Assembly: GCA_963767715.1 (NCBI GenBank)
Contig: CAVYFA010000010.1
Location: 55,889-119,888, forward strand
Origin: CAVSXS01 sp963767715
GTDB lineage: Bacteria > Chloroflexota > Ktedonobacteria > Ktedonobacterales > Ktedonobacteraceae
Direction of reading: 5' to 3'
DNA length: 64,000 bases
Every line of letters begins with the position of its first letter. The stretch's first letter is position 1. The position numbers and the translations under genes are program-made. The notes under the pieces were generated by a model. That model was not told the DNA's origin. It did not search any database and saw nothing but the letters and a program-made list of their open reading frames with translations. Below, in pieces: positions 25,463-34,976 of the stretch.

Positions 25463-25927
25463 TTATTGATAATTATTTGGATTCTCTACAGCCAGGCCTT
25501 CTTTGAGAGCAATATTGATGAGGCTGTTGTCTGAACTGACAAAAATAGGTGGCGGAGCTTGGTTTGATAATGCTTTGTCGCGCAATCGTAACGCACCAGC
25601 CAGTTGCACTGCATCGTAAGCTCGCAATCTATGCAAGCGGCATAGGTTTCCAGCGGAGATAAGAAGGGTGTTAGTGATAAGTTGTAGGCCATAAGCTTTA
25701 CGACTGTCACGAATAAACAGTTCTATGAATCTTTCACGATCTGCTACAGTAACATCATTTTCGCGTGTTCGTCGGCACATGCTTGCGACAACTTCTATAA
25801 TAGCAATTTGTGAGATGTAAAGATCGTGCCGGTTATTCGGGTCGCAAATTGATAATATGAAAGCTTGTCCTTGTTCAGTTACGTAACGCTTAACGATTGC
25901 CGAACTATCTAGAAAGTACGTACCCAT
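25463..25927 (-). CDS. vapC: PIN-domain ribonuclease toxin (VapC-like)
   Basis: 154 residues, PIN fold, predicted Mg-dependent RNase. Acidic residues in order: Asp in YFLDSSAIVKRY, Glu in IAIIEVVASM, Asp in LRAYDAVQLAGAL and Asp in VSSDNSLI, the expected quartet. It overlaps the antitoxin stop by one base (TAATG), the standard antitoxin-then-toxin order. Confidence 0.88.
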   Translation of the reverse strand: MGTYFLDSSAIVKRYVTEQGQAFILSICDPNNRHDLYISQIAIIEVVASMCRRTRENDVTVADRERFIELFIRDSRKAYGLQLITNTLLISAGNLCRLHRLRAYDAVQLAGALRLRDKALSNQAPPPIFVSSDNSLINIALKEGLAVENPNNYQ

Positions 25928-26244
25928 TAGTAAGGTCCTCGATCCTCAATAACCATTTCTGACATAGGTTTACCTCCTGTGAATAACCGCCCTAGCCGTT
26001 CACGTTCTGCTTGTTCTTCAAGACTTAAAGCTTCGCGCGTAGGTAAATTATCAATTTCACCTTCAAGGAAGAGATTTTCCATGAAATCTCTTCCAGACAT
26101 TGATTGTTTCGGAAGTGATGCTTGTAAAATCTCGCGCATCATCTCATGAAGTAGCGCTTCAGGTTTCTTACCACTTTTCGCTGCTTCCTCGGCAAGGGCC
26201 GTATATTCTTGTTCAGTTAATGTTAAGGTCATCTGGTATGCCAT
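25927..26244 (-). CDS. Antitoxin partner of the PIN toxin
   Basis: 105 residues. The N-terminal MAYQMTLTLTEQEYTALAEEAAKSGKKPEALLHEMM is a beta-strand plus two helices, compatible with a ribbon-helix-helix DNA-binding half-site. The C-terminal acidic region (LEGEIDNLPTREALSLEEQAERERLG) would wrap the toxin. The start is ATG 26244 with GGGGAG eight bases upstream; a TTG at 26259 is less likely. Such antitoxins usually autorepress the pair. Confidence 0.75.
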   Translation of the reverse strand: MAYQMTLTLTEQEYTALAEEAAKSGKKPEALLHEMMREILQASLPKQSMSGRDFMENLFLEGEIDNLPTREALSLEEQAERERLGRLFTGGKPMSEMVIEDRGPY

Positions 26245-26407
26245 TGAGATACTCCCCAACTGTGTTCAGGTATGTCCTCTTTCACCATAGTATAACATTT
26301 CTGTACAGCCATTCTTGCTGTTTTCTGTAAAAGATTCGGGCTGAATTCTCATGGTATCATAATAGTATTCAAGATCGTGCAAAGTCAGCATCACAGGAGA
26401 ACGCGCT

Positions 26408-27632
26408 ATGACCGACACCCAGCACATCATCAAAAACAATACTTTGCCTTTGCAGCTATGAGAAGGGGCAGGAATTTCTACGCGAGGCGAAGCGGCAGGG
26501 GTGGAATGTTATTTTGCTGACGGTAACGGCGCTGGAACACGCCGACTGGCCACGCGAGAGCATCGACGAGCTATATCTCATGCCTGACCTGTCTAAAGTG
26601 GATGATGTGATCAATGGCGTCAGCTTCCTCGCGCGCACAAGGGTGATAAATCGTATCGTGGCCCTGGACGACTATGACGTGTGGACCGCTGCTGCCCTAC
26701 GCGAACACCTGCGCGTAGCGGGTATGGGCGAGACGACCCTGCGCTATTTTCGCGACAAGCTGGCCATGCGTCTCAAAGCACAGGAATATGAAATTCCCGT
26801 CCCTGACTTCGTACATGTGCTGAACTATGACCGCATTCGTAGCTTTATGGAGCGCGTGCCCTCTCCCTGGATGCTGAAGCCGCGCGCAGAGGCTTCTACA
26901 ATTGGCATCACGAAGATTTCCTCGCCGGATGAGTTCTGGCAGCGCCTGGATACGCTGGGGGATCGCCAGTCGTACTACGTGCTGGAGCGCTACCTGCCAG
27001 GCGAAGTCTTTCACGTCAATTCGCTGGTTTACGATCGGCAGGTGGTTTTCTCCGAGGCACATCAGTACGGGCACCCACCACTGGATGTCTTTCACGGCGG
27101 CGGCATCCCCACGACTCGCACCATCCCGCGTAAATCATCTGAGGCGCAGACCCTGCGCGAGTTGAATCGCAAAGTTATCCAATCGTTCGGCCTGCTGCAA
27201 GGGGCGACGCACCTGGAATTCATCCAGGCCAGAGAGGATGGCCAGTTTTACTTCCTCGAGGCCGCCGCGCGCGTGGGCGGCGCCAATATCGCGGAACTGG
27301 TCGAGCACTCAACGGGTATCAACCTGTGGCGCGAGTGGGCCAGGATCGAAACGGCCAGCGAGGATAACCCGTACAAACTGCCGTATTGCAAGCAGGACTA
27401 TGGCGGGGTCATCATAACGCTGGCGCGGCAGGAACACCCGGATACGTCCGCCTATACCGACCCCGAGATCGTCTACCACGTAACCAGGCGCCATCACGTT
27501 GGCTTCGTCGTGGTCGCGAAAGATGCGGAGCGCGTCAGAGCATTGCTAGAAGACTACAGCCGCCGTTTCAACGATGATTTCCACGCGAGCATGCCTCCAT
27601 TTGAGAGTAAGCCGCCCAGCAGCAGCGAGTAA
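26408..27632 (+). CDS. ATP-grasp carboxylate-amine ligase family protein, frameshifted near 5'
   Basis: The restored protein starts MTDTQHIIK...TILCLCSYEKGQEFLREAKRQGWNVILLT. It continues with HADWPRESIDELYLMPDL, the ATP-grasp core SPWMLKPRAEASTIGITKI, YYVLERYLPGEVFHVNSLV, and QGATHLEFIQAREDGQFYFLEAAARVGGANIAELVEHSTGINLW. This resembles the carbamoyl-phosphate-synthase/BtrJ-like group that ligates acids to amines. The break is in an A5 run at 26432-26436: removing one A joins the frames. ATG 26408 has AGGAGA upstream; the uncorrected frame starts at TTG 26514. About 408 residues restored. Confidence 0.85.
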
Positions 27633-27748
27633 ACCAGCCGCAAAAAAGTGGCACGCCCTCGTTTTTTGTTATATAATTAGAACACATATTCTAAAAATTT
27701 ACGAGCTTGTTCTGAAGAGCAGAAGCCGGATAACTAGCAGAAACGCAT

Positions 27749-28852
27749 ATGATTACCATCTATACTCACCAGGGCAAACGGGTCGAGATCGTATTGGAGA
27801 GTGAGTTACGCTCTCCTGTGGATATGGGCGAGCGTGTTCGTGCCTATTGCCATATTCACGGCAGCGACCACCAGCGCTCCCTCTCGATCACGAAGGCGAC
27901 CGGGTGGGGACACTGTTTTAACGCGGCATGTGGGGCTACGGTGCTGGTTGCCGAGTGGAATCGCCCTGTAGCAAAACGCCTGCTCCACTTTTATTACCGG
28001 GGCCTGACTTCAGCCTCGCTCCCTTCTTACCAGCCGCCTGCGATGGAGTCCAGGCGCAGGCTCTATGTCGTCCAGCCGATGCTGCTGCCGCCTCCTAAAT
28101 CGATCCCGCAGTGGCAGCGAGATGAGCTTGATGCTCTGCGCGCACTGGACGTTCAGATGCGCCATGTGCTGGCCTATTCGAAGCGAGCGCGGCTGTACCT
28201 GCATGAGCGCGGTATCCCACTTAAGATCGCTTTGGCGACGGGCGTGGGATATCTGCCCTCGTTCCTGCTGAACGAGCCGGGGATGCGCAAGCAGCGCGGA
28301 TTGCTACGCAGGTGGGCCGATCGTATGATCTTTCCGCTGCACTCGCCGGATGGGACTGGATATATCGGTCGTTCGCTCTGGCACTGGCAGCCAGGAATGG
28401 ATGAAACGGCTCATAAGGCACTGCTCGAGCGGCCAGGAAGTCCAAAGCGCTGGATCAAGACCAACCCGGCAGGCTGGTTTGGCGTAGATTACGAGTGTTT
28501 ATCAAACACCGTCATGTTAGTTGAGGGCGCGTTTGACCGCCTGACCCTCCTTACGGCCGGCCTGCCGGCGGCCGATATCGTCGCGCTGGTCGGCACCGCT
28601 GTACAGGTCGATTGGCTCCCCGCCCAGGTGAAAACCGTAGTGCTGGCCCTCGATGGAGATGAGGGCGGCAAAGAGGCCAGTATCCGCCTTGCCGATCAAC
28701 TCGCGCTGGCCGGGCTGCATGTCCAGGTCTGTCCACCATTGCAGGACAGGTGGGGCAAAGATTGGAACGAACGCTGGCAGCGCCTTGGCCGGCGCAGCCT
28801 CGCGCCAGTGTTGGAGGCATTTTCCGAGGCGCGAGAGCAGCAGTCTGCATAA
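27749..28852 (+). CDS. DnaG-type primase-like protein: zinc finger plus Toprim
   Basis: 367 residues. An N-terminal CHC2-like zinc site (C34, H37, C56, C61 in YCHIHG and CFNAACG) precedes a middle RNA-polymerase-like region with RLYLHERGIPLKIALATGVGYLP, RMIFPLHSPDGTGYIGRSLW and KRWIKTNPAGWFG. A Toprim domain follows: VMLVEGAFDRLTLLTAGLP (catalytic Glu) and VVLALDGDEGGKEASIRLA (DxD). This matches a small DnaG-family primase, shorter than chromosomal DnaG (about 600) and without a helicase-binding C-terminus. Such stand-alone forms occur in plasmids, phages and some Chloroflexota chromosomes. Confidence 0.82.
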   Translation: MITIYTHQGKRVEIVLESELRSPVDMGERVRAYCHIHGSDHQRSLSITKATGWGHCFNAACGATVLVAEWNRPVAKRLLHFYYRGLTSASLPSYQPPAMESRRRLYVVQPMLLPPPKSIPQWQRDELDALRALDVQMRHVLAYSKRARLYLHERGIPLKIALATGVGYLPSFLLNEPGMRKQRGLLRRWADRMIFPLHSPDGTGYIGRSLWHWQPGMDETAHKALLERPGSPKRWIKTNPAGWFGVDYECLSNTVMLVEGAFDRLTLLTAGLPAADIVALVGTAVQVDWLPAQVKTVVLALDGDEGGKEASIRLADQLALAGLHVQVCPPLQDRWGKDWNERWQRLGRRSLAPVLEAFSEAREQQSA

Positions 28853-28970
28853 TTGTGGTGGGTGATTATAAAGGTATGTTTGTCTCACAAAAAGTAACTT
28901 CATGCGTATTTAGCTTTAGATCGTAGAAAAGCAATACGATTGAAGATTAGCCCAAGTTGTGAGGCGCACA

Positions 28971-29179
28971 ATGGCTCTCCCCGTTAACGCAGAAAAGAAA
29001 GAGAAGATAGAAGAGAAGATAACACCTTCCCAGCAGAAAGCTGCTGAAAAGGCGATCGAAGCAGGTAGACAAATGCAGCAGGCGCGCAAAGAGGGGGATG
29101 CCAAAAAGCAACGGAAAAGGCCGCAGAAGTGGTCGAAGAATCGGAGAAGTATTTAAAAGAAAAGCTCAAGGAAAAGTAA
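28971..29179 (+). CDS. Small Lys/Glu-rich helical protein, frameshifted
   Basis: Begins MALPVNAEKKEKIEEKITPSQ, continues through an amphipathic helix to ARKEGDAKK. At an A5 run (29103-29107) the frame switches; adding one A gives ATEKAAEVVEESEKYLKEKLKEK and a stop at 29179 (about 69 residues), a far more coherent charged coiled-coil than the Arg-rich uncorrected tail that stops at 29156. A GTG at 28959 is an alternative start. Function unknown; it resembles other tiny charged proteins in this window. Confidence 0.6.
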
Positions 29180-29247
29180 GGTCAATAGGGCTCTGGCGCT
29201 TCGAGCAGGGAAAACGGCGTTGACAAAGATGCTATAATCTGGGTGCG

Positions 29248-29280
29248 GCACCCGTAGCTCAATGGATAGAGCGGCTGCTC
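29248..29280 (+). pseudogene. Truncated tRNA 5' half directly before tRNA-Arg
   Basis: 33 bases with an acceptor strand GCACCCG, a D-arm (TAGCTCAATGGATAGAGC) and the start of an anticodon stem. The full tRNA then begins at once. TATAAT at 29233-29238 is correctly placed as -10 for this copy. GCACCCG would pair perfectly with the 3' acceptor strand of the complete tRNA. Confidence 0.65.
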
Positions 29281-29352
29281 GCACCCATAGCTCAGCGGAT
29301 AGAGCATCTGTCTTCGGAACAGAGGTTGCGGGTTCAAGTCCTGCCGGGTGCG
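29281..29352 (+). tRNA. tRNA-Arg (anticodon TCG)
   Basis: Cloverleaf by eye: acceptor GCACCCA/CGGGTGC (last pair A-C mismatched), D-arm GCTC/GAGC, anticodon stem TCTGT/ACAGA with loop CTTCGGA (anticodon TCG, reads CGA), short variable region, T-arm GCGGG-TTCAAGT-CCTGC. Discriminator G; CCA is not encoded. Confidence 0.88.
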
Positions 29353-29463
29353 CCTAATTGCCTTCATAGCCGCCTGAATGATAGGCGGCTATATTGTTTG
29401 TGTTATTGCTCCGAGCCATCATAGAGAAGGCGACTTTTCTGGGTAAATGAGACCTTGATAATA

Positions 29464-29784
29464 CTAATCCTTCCGTAGCCTCGCCTGCTCCGCCTCTGTG
29501 AGCAATGACAGGTATTCTGGATGGCGTCGAATGTAGGACGCGACGAAAGGGCACATGGGGACTACGCTGAGTTCCTGCGCGCGAGCATCCTCCAGAGCTG
29601 CATGTGCTAGCTTACTCGCTATGCCGTGACCCTCCAGGGCCGGTGGCACTTCAGTATGCAAGAAGGTAATGCTGTCCCCTTCCCGCTCGTAAACTAGCAT
29701 CGCAGTGTGCCCCTCGATCTTCGCCTCGTACTGCTGTTCGTCTTCGTTATTCTTTACGTCGATATGCTCGAAATCGGTACTCAT
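29464..29784 (-). CDS. Small GNAT/YjdJ-type N-acetyltransferase-like protein
   Basis: 106 residues. FEHIDVKNNEDEQQYEAKIEGHTAMLVYEREGDSITFLHTEVPPALEGHGIASKLAHAALEDARAQELSVVPMCPFVASYIRRHPEY carries the EGxGIASKL acetyl-CoA loop and the CPFVASYIRRHPEY ending of the small YjdJ subfamily. Substrate unknown. The start is ATG 29784 (MSTDF), preceded by TGGGAG; four upstream residues in the open frame are unlikely. Confidence 0.9.
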   Translation of the reverse strand: MSTDFEHIDVKNNEDEQQYEAKIEGHTAMLVYEREGDSITFLHTEVPPALEGHGIASKLAHAALEDARAQELSVVPMCPFVASYIRRHPEYLSLLTEAEQARLRKD

Positions 29785-29902
29785 TTTTACTCCCAAGAAT
29801 TAGCATTGAATGCAAGGTACTTCCTGCCATATAAAAGATGGTCTTAATGGACTATAGCATATATTCCTCGAATGCGGCATGCTCTACTGTGGTCGATGGC
29901 AG

Positions 29903-31468
29903 TCACCCCGTCGGCGTCACCCGCTGCGCGTTCCAGATTCCGTAGCCCTGTGCGGCGCGTGTGCAGGTTGCTCTTGGGGTAGAAGTTGCGGCGCACCTAT
30001 AATAAGTCCCGCTGAGGCTTGTAGCGGTTTGAATGTCGCCCTCGACGAAGATGGTAGGGTGACCTGCGGCGTCTTGCACTGTGAACTGGAAGTGTTTAGT
30101 ATAGTCTATTTTCCCCATAAAAGGGCCACTTATGTTAATTGGGGGTCCCACGGTGAAATAGCCAGTGATCGTTCCTCCAACCTGGTGAATCCCCTGGAGA
30201 ATGATGGTCGGGCTCGATTTCGTTGATAGATCCACTAAGGTCCCGGTGTACGTGCCAACCACGCTGGGGTAGTTACCCGGTGACGAGGTGGGAGTCACTA
30301 TGGTTATAGTGCTGCCAGCTCCAGGTGTAGAAAGTGCGGCAGGAGCCGTAGCAAAGCGCCTTGTAGTCGTCAAGGCAGCATTGCGACTTTGCGCAAGTGC
30401 CCAGAAACCCGCGCCTGCGGCTACCAGTAAGAGGAGAATGAGGAGAACTAGAGTAAGAGCGCGTCCCTTTGATAAAGAAAAACGAAGGGCGGTCCATATC
30501 GGTTGTGTAAATCGTACGGGCGTCTGGATATCCGCAGGCGACTGCGCCAGTTCGGTCGCGTCGGGTGTGGAAGCGCTAGTCTGTGACACATTAACTCCCG
30601 CTGGCGGTTCCAGTTCTTGTGAAGGAATCCGCAGCGCCTGCCAGAACTCCTCAACTGAGGAGAAACGTTCGCGTGGCTGGATAGACATAGATCGATGTAT
30701 TGCTCGTGAGATGTGCGCAGGGATTGCTGGCACAAGCGTATCCAGGGACTTCAGAGGGTCGGTCTGCTCCTGTTCCAAGCGCGTTACGCGGGCAAGCGCG
30801 TTAGGTGGTACTACGTCGGTCAACAACGTATAGCAGGTTGCCCCAAGCCCGTACACATCTACGCGCACATCTCGAATATTACCGCCTCTCTCATATTGCT
30901 CGGGAGCCTTATAGCCGTGTCTATCTAGCAGATTGCTTGAAGGAGGAACGCACTCCCTGGCGCTCCCAATATCGACGAGCATATAACTATCTTCAGGCTG
31001 CGCCATAATGATGTTAATCGGTTTAATATCACTATGCACGATGGGAGGTTCCTGCCGGTGCAAATATATGACAGCATCAAAAATGGGCGTCATAATCAGT
31101 GATATTTCGGGCCAGGTAAATTGATACTCTCGTTGTTGCCACAATGTTTCCAGGTCTGACCCATCCACATAATCCATCACGATATAAACCCGGCTACGTT
31201 TGTCATCGTTAAACACGTGATAAATACGCGGCAATCTCAAGTGATGTAAATGCCTGAGCGGTATACTTTCAAAGGGAAATTGATCTCGCTCTTGCTTGCT
31301 AAGACCGATGATTTCTTTGAGTGCGTAGAGTTGTTGCTCGGTTTGCTTCGCGCGTTGATCATTCACGAGGTAGACAGCGCCGCCATGACCAATACCTATC
31401 AGGCTCTTGACTTTGTAGCGATCACGAACGAGCGTTCCAGCAGGAAGCGTAACTTGCACGTCTTGCAT
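29903..31468 (-). CDS. Membrane Ser/Thr protein kinase with extracytoplasmic C-terminal domain
   Basis: 521 residues. Kinase domain ~12-275: GIGHGGAVYLV glycine loop, ALKEI lysine, YIVMDYVDGSDLETLW, IVHSDIKPINIIM (HRD is HSD), MLVDIGSARE (DFG is DIG, metal Asp kept), GYKAPEQYERGG, DVYGLGATCYTLLT. The linker is followed by one helix (LTLVLLILLLLVAAGAGFWAL), then a Thr/Pro-rich stalk and a beta-rich outer domain (VGTYTGTLVDLST, IILQGIHQVGGTITGYFTV). It looks active. The outer domain may sense a wall or surface signal. It faces away from the sortase remnant. Confidence 0.9.
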   Translation of the reverse strand: MQDVQVTLPAGTLVRDRYKVKSLIGIGHGGAVYLVNDQRAKQTEQQLYALKEIIGLSKQERDQFPFESIPLRHLHHLRLPRIYHVFNDDKRSRVYIVMDYVDGSDLETLWQQREYQFTWPEISLIMTPIFDAVIYLHRQEPPIVHSDIKPINIIMAQPEDSYMLVDIGSARECVPPSSNLLDRHGYKAPEQYERGGNIRDVRVDVYGLGATCYTLLTDVVPPNALARVTRLEQEQTDPLKSLDTLVPAIPAHISRAIHRSMSIQPRERFSSVEEFWQALRIPSQELEPPAGVNVSQTSASTPDATELAQSPADIQTPVRFTQPIWTALRFSLSKGRALTLVLLILLLLVAAGAGFWALAQSRNAALTTTRRFATAPAALSTPGAGSTITIVTPTSSPGNYPSVVGTYTGTLVDLSTKSSPTIILQGIHQVGGTITGYFTVGPPINISGPFMGKIDYTKHFQFTVQDAAGHPTIFVEGDIQTATSLSGTYYRCAATSTPRATCTRAAQGYGIWNAQRVTPTG

Positions 31469-31499
31469 GTGTTCCTCGCAAAAGTAACTTCTGGATTAT

Positions 31500-31907
31500 T
31501 TGCGACTATTATATAAAAAGTCTCAATCACCGATTAACTTCATATTGCTTATTAATTTCACAAACTTTCGCAGTTACTATTATAAAGTAAAACGAGTTAA
31601 TATAAAAGGGGTATCAATTTTAGTTATCGATGGACACCTTGACCGCCCCGGTGGCTACCCGGCGATCTTCTGGCGCCTGCGAGATATGAAGGTGGACGAG
31701 GACGTGCAGGTAACGAATACCGCCGGGAAGAAGCTGCATTTCCGGGTAACGCGCGTTGCATACTACGCGCCTGGCCAGGCGCCTCTGCAAGATATCTTTG
31801 GTAATCAAGAGGGCGCATTTTTGAATTTAATCACCTGCGCGGGAGACAGGATTCCAAGTCAGCATCAGACAGCCTTGCGCCTGGTTGTGTACACATCGCT
31901 TGTTTAA
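31500..31907 (+). pseudogene. Sortase remnant, N-terminal half missing
   Basis: From about 31605 the frame reads GVSILVIDGHLDRPGGYPAIFWRLRDMKVDEDVQV, FRVTRVAYYAPGQAP and AFLNLITCAGDRIPSQHQTALRLVVYTSLV: the catalytic His (GHLD), Cys (TCAG) and Arg of class E/F sortases. The signal helix and first ~100 residues are absent; upstream DNA is AT-rich and non-coding in all frames, and the start would be a TTG at 31500. Decayed gene. Confidence 0.72.
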
Positions 31908-31959
31908 TACCCAAACGCTCTATTGGGCTGCCGCCAAGCGGGAGGTTAGAAAGCCTGGC

Positions 31960-34900
31960 CTACCCCGTTGAGGGGCAAGTCCACGTAATATTGGCGGTAT
32001 TACCTCCGGTACCCTTGTAGTAGAAGTTTCCATTCGTACAGTCGTTGCCCGGTACAGAAACTGTCACTGTGACGGTTTGACCCATTGACAGTGTTCCTGA
32101 TGGCGGGCTGAAGGTCACGCCGGAGAGGTCACTCGATGTCGTCCATGCTAGCTGACCCTGGGAGCCAGGAGCCAGCGATATAGTATCTGTGCATGTCCAG
32201 CCATTGTTGGAGTCTCCAGGGCAGTTGGACGGATTGACCATCGCTTGTATCGTTGGGGCCGAGCAGCTCCAGTTCAGTGGAATGTTGCTCGCTCCACCGG
32301 AGACGGTGATCGTCGCGCTGGCAGGGCAGACCATATCCGGAATGGCGACGGCGGCTGTGGTCGATTGTCCTGGAGGCAGGGAACCGTTTGGAGGAGAGAT
32401 GTTGATGCCGCTCACTCCGCTGCTCGATGTGCTCCAGGGCCAGTCGATCTGGTTGTTCCCATTGGCAGTGCTAGTGGGAGGGCAGTTCCACAAGCACTGG
32501 TGGAGTAGGGGCGTGAGCCAGGACTGGCCATTTCTACTGTTGATAGGGAAGAACTACATGTCCACGACACACTAAGAGAACTGGCCACTCCTGCATCGTC
32601 GGTGAAGGTGAACGTATCACTCTTGCACAGAATGGACGAGATAGTGACTTGCACTGATCCGCCCGGCTTGAGAGTTCCATTAGGTGGGGAGAAGCTCGCG
32701 CTCCCGAGACTATCGCTCGCGCGCCAGTTGATATTGCCTGGAGAACTGGAATCCTCCATCAGGGTAACAAAACACATATAGGTTGGTCCGCTTCCACCGG
32801 TACAATTGCTTGGACCCAGCGAAGTCGGATTTACTGACCACGTCGTAGGTGGTGTCGGCGTCGGTGACGGCGTCGGTGACGGCGGTGGAGGCGCCGTCGG
32901 CGTCGGCGATGGCGTCGGTGACGGGGTTGGCGACGGAGTCGGCGATGGTGTTGGCGATGGAGAAGGCGTCGGTGACAGGGTTGGCGATGGTGTTGGCGAC
33001 GGAGAAGGCGTGGGTGACAGGGTTGGCGATGGTGTTGGCGATGGTGAGAGCGTTGGCGACGATGACTGGGTTGGTGATGGAGAAGGCGTTGGCGTTGTGC
33101 CGATCACAGCAAGCGTTATCGTTACTTGAACATTTCCGCCGTTCGAGCTGATATCAAGCGTAGCAGAGTAACTTCCGGGCGCCAGGCTGCTTGTATCCAC
33201 TGATACCTGGATTATCTGCGGTACGGCTCCCGTTTGTACGGTGCCACTCGTCGTGTCGAGCGTCAACCAGCTCGCATTCCCTGTGCTGGCGTTCCAATGT
33301 AGGTCGGCGGAGCCGAGGTTACTAACCGAGAAAGGCCGTGTTACCTGTTGCTTTGTCATAAGCTGGCCGAAATCGAGCGTAGTCGGATTAACATTCAATT
33401 GCGCTTGCTTCTTAACTGCCGATGAAAGTACTATCAGCGTTACTGCTACCTGGGCACTACCGGCGTTCGAATTCACCCGGATGATGGCTGTATAGGTTCC
33501 TACTTTGAGATGACTGGCGTCGGCGGTCACATCGATGAATTCGCCCGAACCATTGAGTCCGATGTTGCCGGAACTTCCTTGCAGCTTCAGCCAGCTCGAC
33601 CCATCGGTGGTCGCGCTCCAGTTCAAGCTCGTCTGCCCCACATTGCTGACCTCCAGTGCCTGAATCGCTTTAGCGCCCGCCTGCACTTTATAAGTAAGCG
33701 ATGTGGGTTTTACAACCAGCTTTGCAGCCGTTGGAAGTACTGTAAACTGCAGGTCTGCCCTGCGCGAGCCGAGATTTTCCCTGGCATGGACCGTATGTGA
33801 CCCTGGAGACCAGAAGGTTTGCACCACAACATCCGCGTCAAACGAACCGGTCACACTTACGGAGACGGTGGAAGTAGAGGCAACCTGGCCTGCTGAATGC
33901 TCCATGGCGAATAGAACATCGGCGCTCAGGACCGACTGGCGCCCGGCGTTGTTTGCCATTTCATTGGATTCGAAGGCGACGGGCAGGCCGTTATCGAGGG
34001 TGAGGGAGACGCTGCCACCTGGCAAGAAACCCTTGCCATGAATGTGCAAGGTTCCACCGGCGGAGACGGCGCTGCCGCCGCTGAGGGAGAGACCCGGGGC
34101 GTTGGCAAGCACAAAGACGACGCTACTGGTGGCTACCACGACCACCGCTGCCACAGCCACAACGAGCCATTTCGTAGCGGTGCCGACTGCCACCTTAGAG
34201 GCAGTGGCAAGATGGGTTGTATGCCTGTGAGAGGAGCGTAGACGCAGTCGATGAGGGCGCTGGACCCTGGAAGGCTCTTCCCGGTGATGTACTTGTTCAT
34301 GCTCATGCCGATGGTGCCGGGTGGGATGCTCATGCGCCGGCTCTTCCTGGCGGTGCGGGGGAGCAGTTGGGTGTTGAGGAGGATGAAGCGGGCTGATCGG
34401 CTGAGGATGGTACGCCGGTGGGTGATGCGCCTGTTGATGCACAGTTGAGTACGGTTGCCATGATTGGGCTGCTGATCCCGCGTGAGGGGGAGCGGATGGT
34501 ACTGCATTGTGTATCCCGGCATGCCCAGGCGGATGGCCTGCCGGGGGTGACGGGGTACCCTGGACGGTGGGAACCTGACCGACCTGCGGTGTACCATGCG
34601 TCATGGGTATCTGGCCAGGTTGATGTTGCCCCAACTCGGTTGCTGATAATGGAAGAATGAGTTCAAGGGGTAACGCCCGGCTCTCCTCTGTTTGACGTTC
34701 ATCTGGGGGAGGCGAGTTCTGAGGTATAGGTAACAAATAAGACCAGTTGCCACTGACTGTAGCATCGGCATCCTGTTGTTCGGTTGGTTTAGGTTCTATG
34801 GTCGGCAGCGACGGATTGCTGAAGACAGCAGGAGTATCGGTTGCAGTTCCCACCAGCTCTGAGAGAGTTGTGATTTGTGTAACTCCCTGCGTGTCCTCAC

Positions 34901-34976
34901 CTTGGGGTTGTCCGCAAATGCCACAAAAATGAGCATTGGGAGTTAGCTCGGAGCCACAAAATTTGCATCTGTGCAT
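31960..34976 (-). CDS. Zinc-ribbon, single-pass membrane protein with BACON-like repeats and PTS stalk, frameshifted
   Basis: Starts MHRCKFCGSELTPNAHFCGICG, a cytoplasmic four-Cys zinc ribbon (SD GGGGGA upstream). There follow a Pro/His/Gln-rich disordered segment, Arg-rich patch and transmembrane helix (LVVAVAAVVVVATSSVVFVLA, ~275). Outside are an IPT-like domain and two BACON-type domains (VKPTSLTYKVQAGAKAIQALEVSNVG; VNPTTLDFGQLMTKQQVTRPFSVSNLG). A ~70-residue SPTPSPTLSPT stalk then leads to at least three ~90-residue Cys-containing repeats ending NINW / WTC. The first frame runs 32412-34976; the last repeats are in another frame (31960 to ~32565), so one indel lies at about 32500-32565. 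Surface adhesion or carbohydrate binding is plausible; BACON domains often bind glycans or mucins. Confidence 0.82.
32860..33100. repeat. Low-complexity tandem repeats encoding the Pro/Thr/Ser stalk
   Basis: Imperfect 6- and 12-base units of the GGCGTCGGTGAC / GGCGATGGTGTT type, in frame with the BACON protein on the minus strand. Such arrays change copy number by slippage. Confidence 0.75.

Noticed and set aside
29220..29225. TTGACA as -35 for the tRNA promoter
   Set aside because: Only seven bases from TATAAT (29233), too close for sigma-70; the -10 may work with another upstream element.
32860..33100. Possible CRISPR-like repeat array
   Set aside because: Short, imperfect 6/12-base units in frame with a Pro/Thr/Ser stalk. 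No constant repeats or unique spacers, and no cas genes.
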